The notes under the pieces: model-generated
The model's input: the letters and a program-made list of their open reading frames with translations, nothing else
Databases searched by the model: none
Told to the model about the DNA's origin: nothing
Made by a program: the position numbers and the translations under genes
Part shown: one piece after another, positions 61,595 to 64,000 of the stretch
Numbering within the stretch: position 1 is the stretch's first letter
How the letters are laid out: each line of letters begins with the position of its first letter
Assembly: GCA_963738545.1 (NCBI GenBank)
Contig: CAVTXA010000002.1
Span: 186,001-250,000 of the forward strand
From: Bog-756 sp963738545
GTDB lineage: Bacteria; Actinomycetota; Acidimicrobiia; Acidimicrobiales; RAAP-2
Direction of reading: 5' to 3'
Length of the DNA stretch: 64,000 bases

Positions 61595-62127
61595 TGGATG
61601 TTCAGCTTCGTCAGTGCGGACTGCAAGGACTGCTGGAATCCGGCGCTGGTGTAGCTCGCCCCCGACACCCCTTGGATATTGGCGTTCTGGGCCTGCATCG
61701 CCTGCTGCTCGAGTATCGGGATGGACTGTTGATCGATCGACTGGGAGCGTGGGTTGCCGCCGTCGTCTAGGGAGGCGATGCCCACCTTGGTGATCGTCCG
61801 GCCCGTAGCCGTGACGGAGACCGACAGCACACCCCAGCTGTAGTTGACCGCCGCCCCGGTGGCCGTCCTGCTCGTCGATGGGGCCGTGGTCGTGGAGGGG
61901 ACCGTGGTCGCCGGCGGCGTGGCGCCGGCTGTCGGAGGGACGGTGGTCGATGGGCTAGGAGTAGGTGCCGGCGGCGTGCCCGCAGCCACGGATGTGGAGG
62001 GCGAACTTCGCGTGGCCGACGTGCCGGCGAGACCGGCCAGGCCGAGATGGGCCGGGGTCGTGTGAAAGCTCAGCAGACCGATGAGACCGGCCACGGTGGC
62101 ACCGATGACGATCACCGGTCGTCTCAT
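61591..62127 (-). CDS. Membrane-anchored FMN-binding domain protein
   Basis: 178 aa. N-terminal signal anchor near 5-25 (VIVIGATVAGLIGLLSFHTT), a Ser/Thr/Pro-rich spacer to about 90, then an FMN_bind domain with GVSGASYTSAGFQQSLQSAL at the C-terminus. SGASYT is the (S/D)GA(S/T)xxT motif whose Thr is flavinylated by ApbE in NqrC/RnfG and related proteins. It would carry electrons outside the membrane from the flavocytochrome encoded upstream. ATG 62127 with GGGAGCAAGGA upstream. Followed by apbE with a 4-bp overlap. Confidence 0.88.
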   Translation of the reverse strand: MRRPVIVIGATVAGLIGLLSFHTTPAHLGLAGLAGTSATRSSPSTSVAAGTPPAPTPSPSTTVPPTAGATPPATTVPSTTTAPSTSRTATGAAVNYSWGVLSVSVTATGRTITKVGIASLDDGGNPRSQSIDQQSIPILEQQAMQAQNANIQGVSGASYTSAGFQQSLQSALTKLNIQ

Positions 62128-62206
62128 GATCCTTGCTCCCTCGGGGACGACGGGTCGAACTCGTCGCTCTCGAGCCGGGTGGCGCGTCGGCTGGACAGAT
62201 CGGGTG

Positions 62207-63643
62207 TCAAAATGAGAACCGCTCCTCGTGAATGCTGTCCGGGGAGACGCCCAGTCTCGACACACCGGACACGATCATTTCGTTGAAGCCTTCCGGCCCG
62301 CAGACGTAGACGTCCCGCAGGGCCATGTCCGGAACCAGCCGACGAAGGCTCGAAGCGCCCATGCGGATGTCGGAGCGATCCCCGAGCACCTCGTGGTAGC
62401 GCCCCTTTCGTCGGTGCACCAGCTCGACGAGCTCATTGCGGTGCACGATCTCCTCGGCCGTCGTCGCCCGAACGATGACGGCCACATCCACGGTGGGGGG
62501 AAGATCCTCGAGCAGGGCTCGCAGCGGGGTCACGCCTACACCGGCGCCGATCAGCACGACCCGGTCGCTCAACCGAGCATGTCGGGTGAGCGCGCCGTAC
62601 GGGCCTTCGATGAAGACCCTGGTCCCGGGCTTCAGGTGGGCCAGGGCCCGGCTCTGGTCACCGAGGCCCTTCACGGTCACCCTGATGAACGGGGCACGGG
62701 GAAGGGCGGACAGGGAGTAGGGATGGGCGTGCCACCAGAGTTCCCGGGTCATGAACCGCCACTGGAAGAACTGCCCACCCGATACGGCAAGCCAGGAGAT
62801 CTGCCGTCCGGAGCAGACGACCGACACCACGCCGGGGGCTTCCTCGGTCACCGAGACCACTTTGAGTTGATGCCGCAGGCTTCGGGAGACAGGGAGCAGG
62901 ACGCGGTACACGAGCACCATGCCGGCGGTGGCTCCCCAGACCACGATCCACGCCGCGCGGGTGAGCGGATGACCGATGAACGACACGCCGGTGACGATCT
63001 GGTGGGCGAAGGCGAGCGCCAGGGCCAGATACAAGTAGAGGTGGACGATCCACCAGGTCTCGTACTTGAGGCGGCGACGTGCCTTGCGGATGGAGGTGAC
63101 GCCACCCATGACCAGCAGGCCGAAGGCCACGGCGGCGGCCAGCATGTCCGGATACGACGTGAGGAACTGCCAGAACTGGTGCAGGACCCCGGACTTGGCC
63201 AGTTGGGCGTAGCCCAGCGTCACGAACGTGATGTGTAGTCCGATGAGGACGAGCGCCCACGGGGCGATCCGACGGTGCCATCGGACCAGGCGGTCTTGGC
63301 CCAGCGACCGCTCGAGCCAGGGGAGGCGGGCGACCAGCACCAACATGACCAACATGAGGTAGGCCCCGGTGAACCCGGCCAGACGGCCGGTGGCGATCAG
63401 GATGCCACCGGGGGCACGGAGCGATCCGCTGCCCTCGCCCGTGATCACGAGCGCCAGGGTGATCCCCATGCCAAGGCCGGAAAGAGCGAGGAAGAGATCT
63501 CCTACCCAGCGCCGAGGGGTGTGCCCGGCTCGGCGTCCGCCGGGAGGGGGCGTGCTTCCTGACCACAGGGAGGGGGAGGCGACATCCCGCTGTTCGGTGG
63601 TGGCCACAGATCGAAGTGTCTGCCGTGAACATAACGGCAGCAT
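62207..63643 (-). CDS. Ferric reductase-like transmembrane flavoprotein
   Basis: 478 aa. Six or so membrane helices with His pairs (RWHRRIAPWALVLIGLHITF, WWIVHLYLYLALALAFAHQI) that fit the haem sites of the ferric-reductase/YedZ family, then a ferredoxin reductase-type domain: FAD-binding HAHPYSLSALPRAPFIRVTV near 306-325 and an NAD-binding part VLIGAGVGVTPLRALLEDL near 365-383, ending with the common YVCGPEGFNEMI. It should pass electrons from cytoplasmic NAD(P)H through haems to an external acceptor, here perhaps the flavinylated protein. ATG 63643, no clear ribosome site; GTG 63607 is possible. Confidence 0.88.
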   Translation of the reverse strand: MLPLCSRQTLRSVATTEQRDVASPSLWSGSTPPPGGRRAGHTPRRWVGDLFLALSGLGMGITLALVITGEGSGSLRAPGGILIATGRLAGFTGAYLMLVMLVLVARLPWLERSLGQDRLVRWHRRIAPWALVLIGLHITFVTLGYAQLAKSGVLHQFWQFLTSYPDMLAAAVAFGLLVMGGVTSIRKARRRLKYETWWIVHLYLYLALALAFAHQIVTGVSFIGHPLTRAAWIVVWGATAGMVLVYRVLLPVSRSLRHQLKVVSVTEEAPGVVSVVCSGRQISWLAVSGGQFFQWRFMTRELWWHAHPYSLSALPRAPFIRVTVKGLGDQSRALAHLKPGTRVFIEGPYGALTRHARLSDRVVLIGAGVGVTPLRALLEDLPPTVDVAVIVRATTAEEIVHRNELVELVHRRKGRYHEVLGDRSDIRMGASSLRRLVPDMALRDVYVCGPEGFNEMIVSGVSRLGVSPDSIHEERFSF

Positions 63644-63786
63644 GAAGGCCGCCTGATACCCGATCGACCGTGAGCACGTTCATTTCGCCGTCAGGATGGA
63701 TCGCTACCTTCGAGCCTGTGGATCGCTGGGAGCAGTGACGGGATGCGCGCCGTGAGGTTCGCCATGGCCCTGCCGAGAGGTGAGGT

Positions 63787-64000
63787 GTGAGCGATCGTCA
63801 ACGCGCCAACGTGCCGGATCCTCAGGGCGCCGTCCGGGTACGGCCGGGACGCCGCCGTGACCCGACAGAGGGCAACGCCCGACTGACCGGCTCCACCGCA
63901 GCGGTGCTCCTGGTCCTGCTGGCCGCCGAGGGCGTGACCATCCTTCAGGTGGGACGCCTGATCACCCCACACGTGTTCATCGGGATGCTGCTCGTGCCAC
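63787..64000 (+). CDS. N-terminal part of a membrane protein (partial)
   Basis: 71 codons from GTG 63787 to the right edge, still open. Basic N-terminus (RVRPGRRRDPTEGNARLTGS), then AAVLLVLLAAEGVTILQVGR and LITPHVFIGMLLVP, which look like the first two helices of a cytochrome b561- or DUF-type membrane protein I have seen in actinobacteria next to electron-transfer genes. AGAGGTGAG lies just upstream of the start. Divergent from the ferric-reductase-like gene across 143 bp that hold both promoters, without an obvious palindrome. Confidence 0.6.
   Translation, partial: MSDRQRANVPDPQGAVRVRPGRRRDPTEGNARLTGSTAAVLLVLLAAEGVTILQVGRLITPHVFIGMLLVP

Overview
The window is GC-rich, densely packed bacterial DNA with frequent GTG/TTG starts and 4-bp ATGA/GTGA gene overlaps. 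Several features point to Actinomycetota, probably class Acidimicrobiia: a mycolate-free gene set, MFS and ABC families of actinobacterial type, a DUF2505 protein, and a membrane protein beginning GWWQASDGKWYPAE (a motif I associate with Acidimicrobiia and relatives). The taxonomy is an inference from gene content. I saw no rRNA, tRNA, CRISPR array, transposase or phage gene. It looks like ordinary chromosome of a free-living heterotroph with a large catabolic and transport repertoire.

Layout. 1-8.3 kb: tail of a membrane protein, a RodZ-like protein, a pirin, a TetR/MFS efflux operon with paired operators, an LCP cell-wall ligase and a Baeyer-Villiger-type monooxygenase. 8.5-13.6 kb: permease, choline-kinase-like protein and a dimethylglycine/sarcosine dehydrogenase-type flavoprotein, which together suggest use of methylated amines. 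13.7-16.7 kb: two proteins of unknown function and a HerA-like ATPase. 16.7-19.5 kb: a three-gene polar amino acid ABC importer. 19.7-24.4 kb: an MFS exporter fused to a winged-helix domain, a TetR/beta-propeller pair and a DinB-family protein. 24.5-26.9 kb: a split cytochrome b operon (small membrane protein, b6-type haem subunit, C-terminal subunit) behind a folded leader, followed by a 67-aa membrane protein with its own leader.

27-35 kb: an oligopeptide-type ABC importer in which one permease and both ATPases form a single 1073-aa protein, followed in the same operon by an arylsulfatase. 35-42 kb: GDSL hydrolase, membrane proteins, nitroreductase, azoreductase with divergent HxlR regulator, and a TetR-like regulator. 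42.3-48.8 kb: a catabolic cluster (SnoaL-like protein, acetoacetate decarboxylase-like protein, two amidohydrolase-2 paralogues, SDR, HSL-type esterase). 48.8-54.5 kb: secreted HNH-like protein, the agmatine-to-putrescine pair aguB/aguA, and two envelope proteins of unknown function, then a 623-bp region without a convincing gene.

54.7-59.6 kb: a branched-chain amino acid-type ABC importer condensed to three genes by LivHM and LivGF fusions. 59.6-64 kb: a 24-codon ORF whose leader matches the one at 24.7 kb, then a flavin-based extracytoplasmic electron-transfer module (ferric-reductase-like flavocytochrome, FMN-binding protein, ApbE flavin transferase carrying a frameshift, secreted phosphodiester glycosidase) and the start of a membrane protein.

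The points I find most worth following are the matching leader plus tiny membrane ORF pair, the folded leader of the cytochrome b operon, the DppC-D-F-type triple fusion coupled to an arylsulfatase, and the frameshifted ApbE next to its likely substrate.
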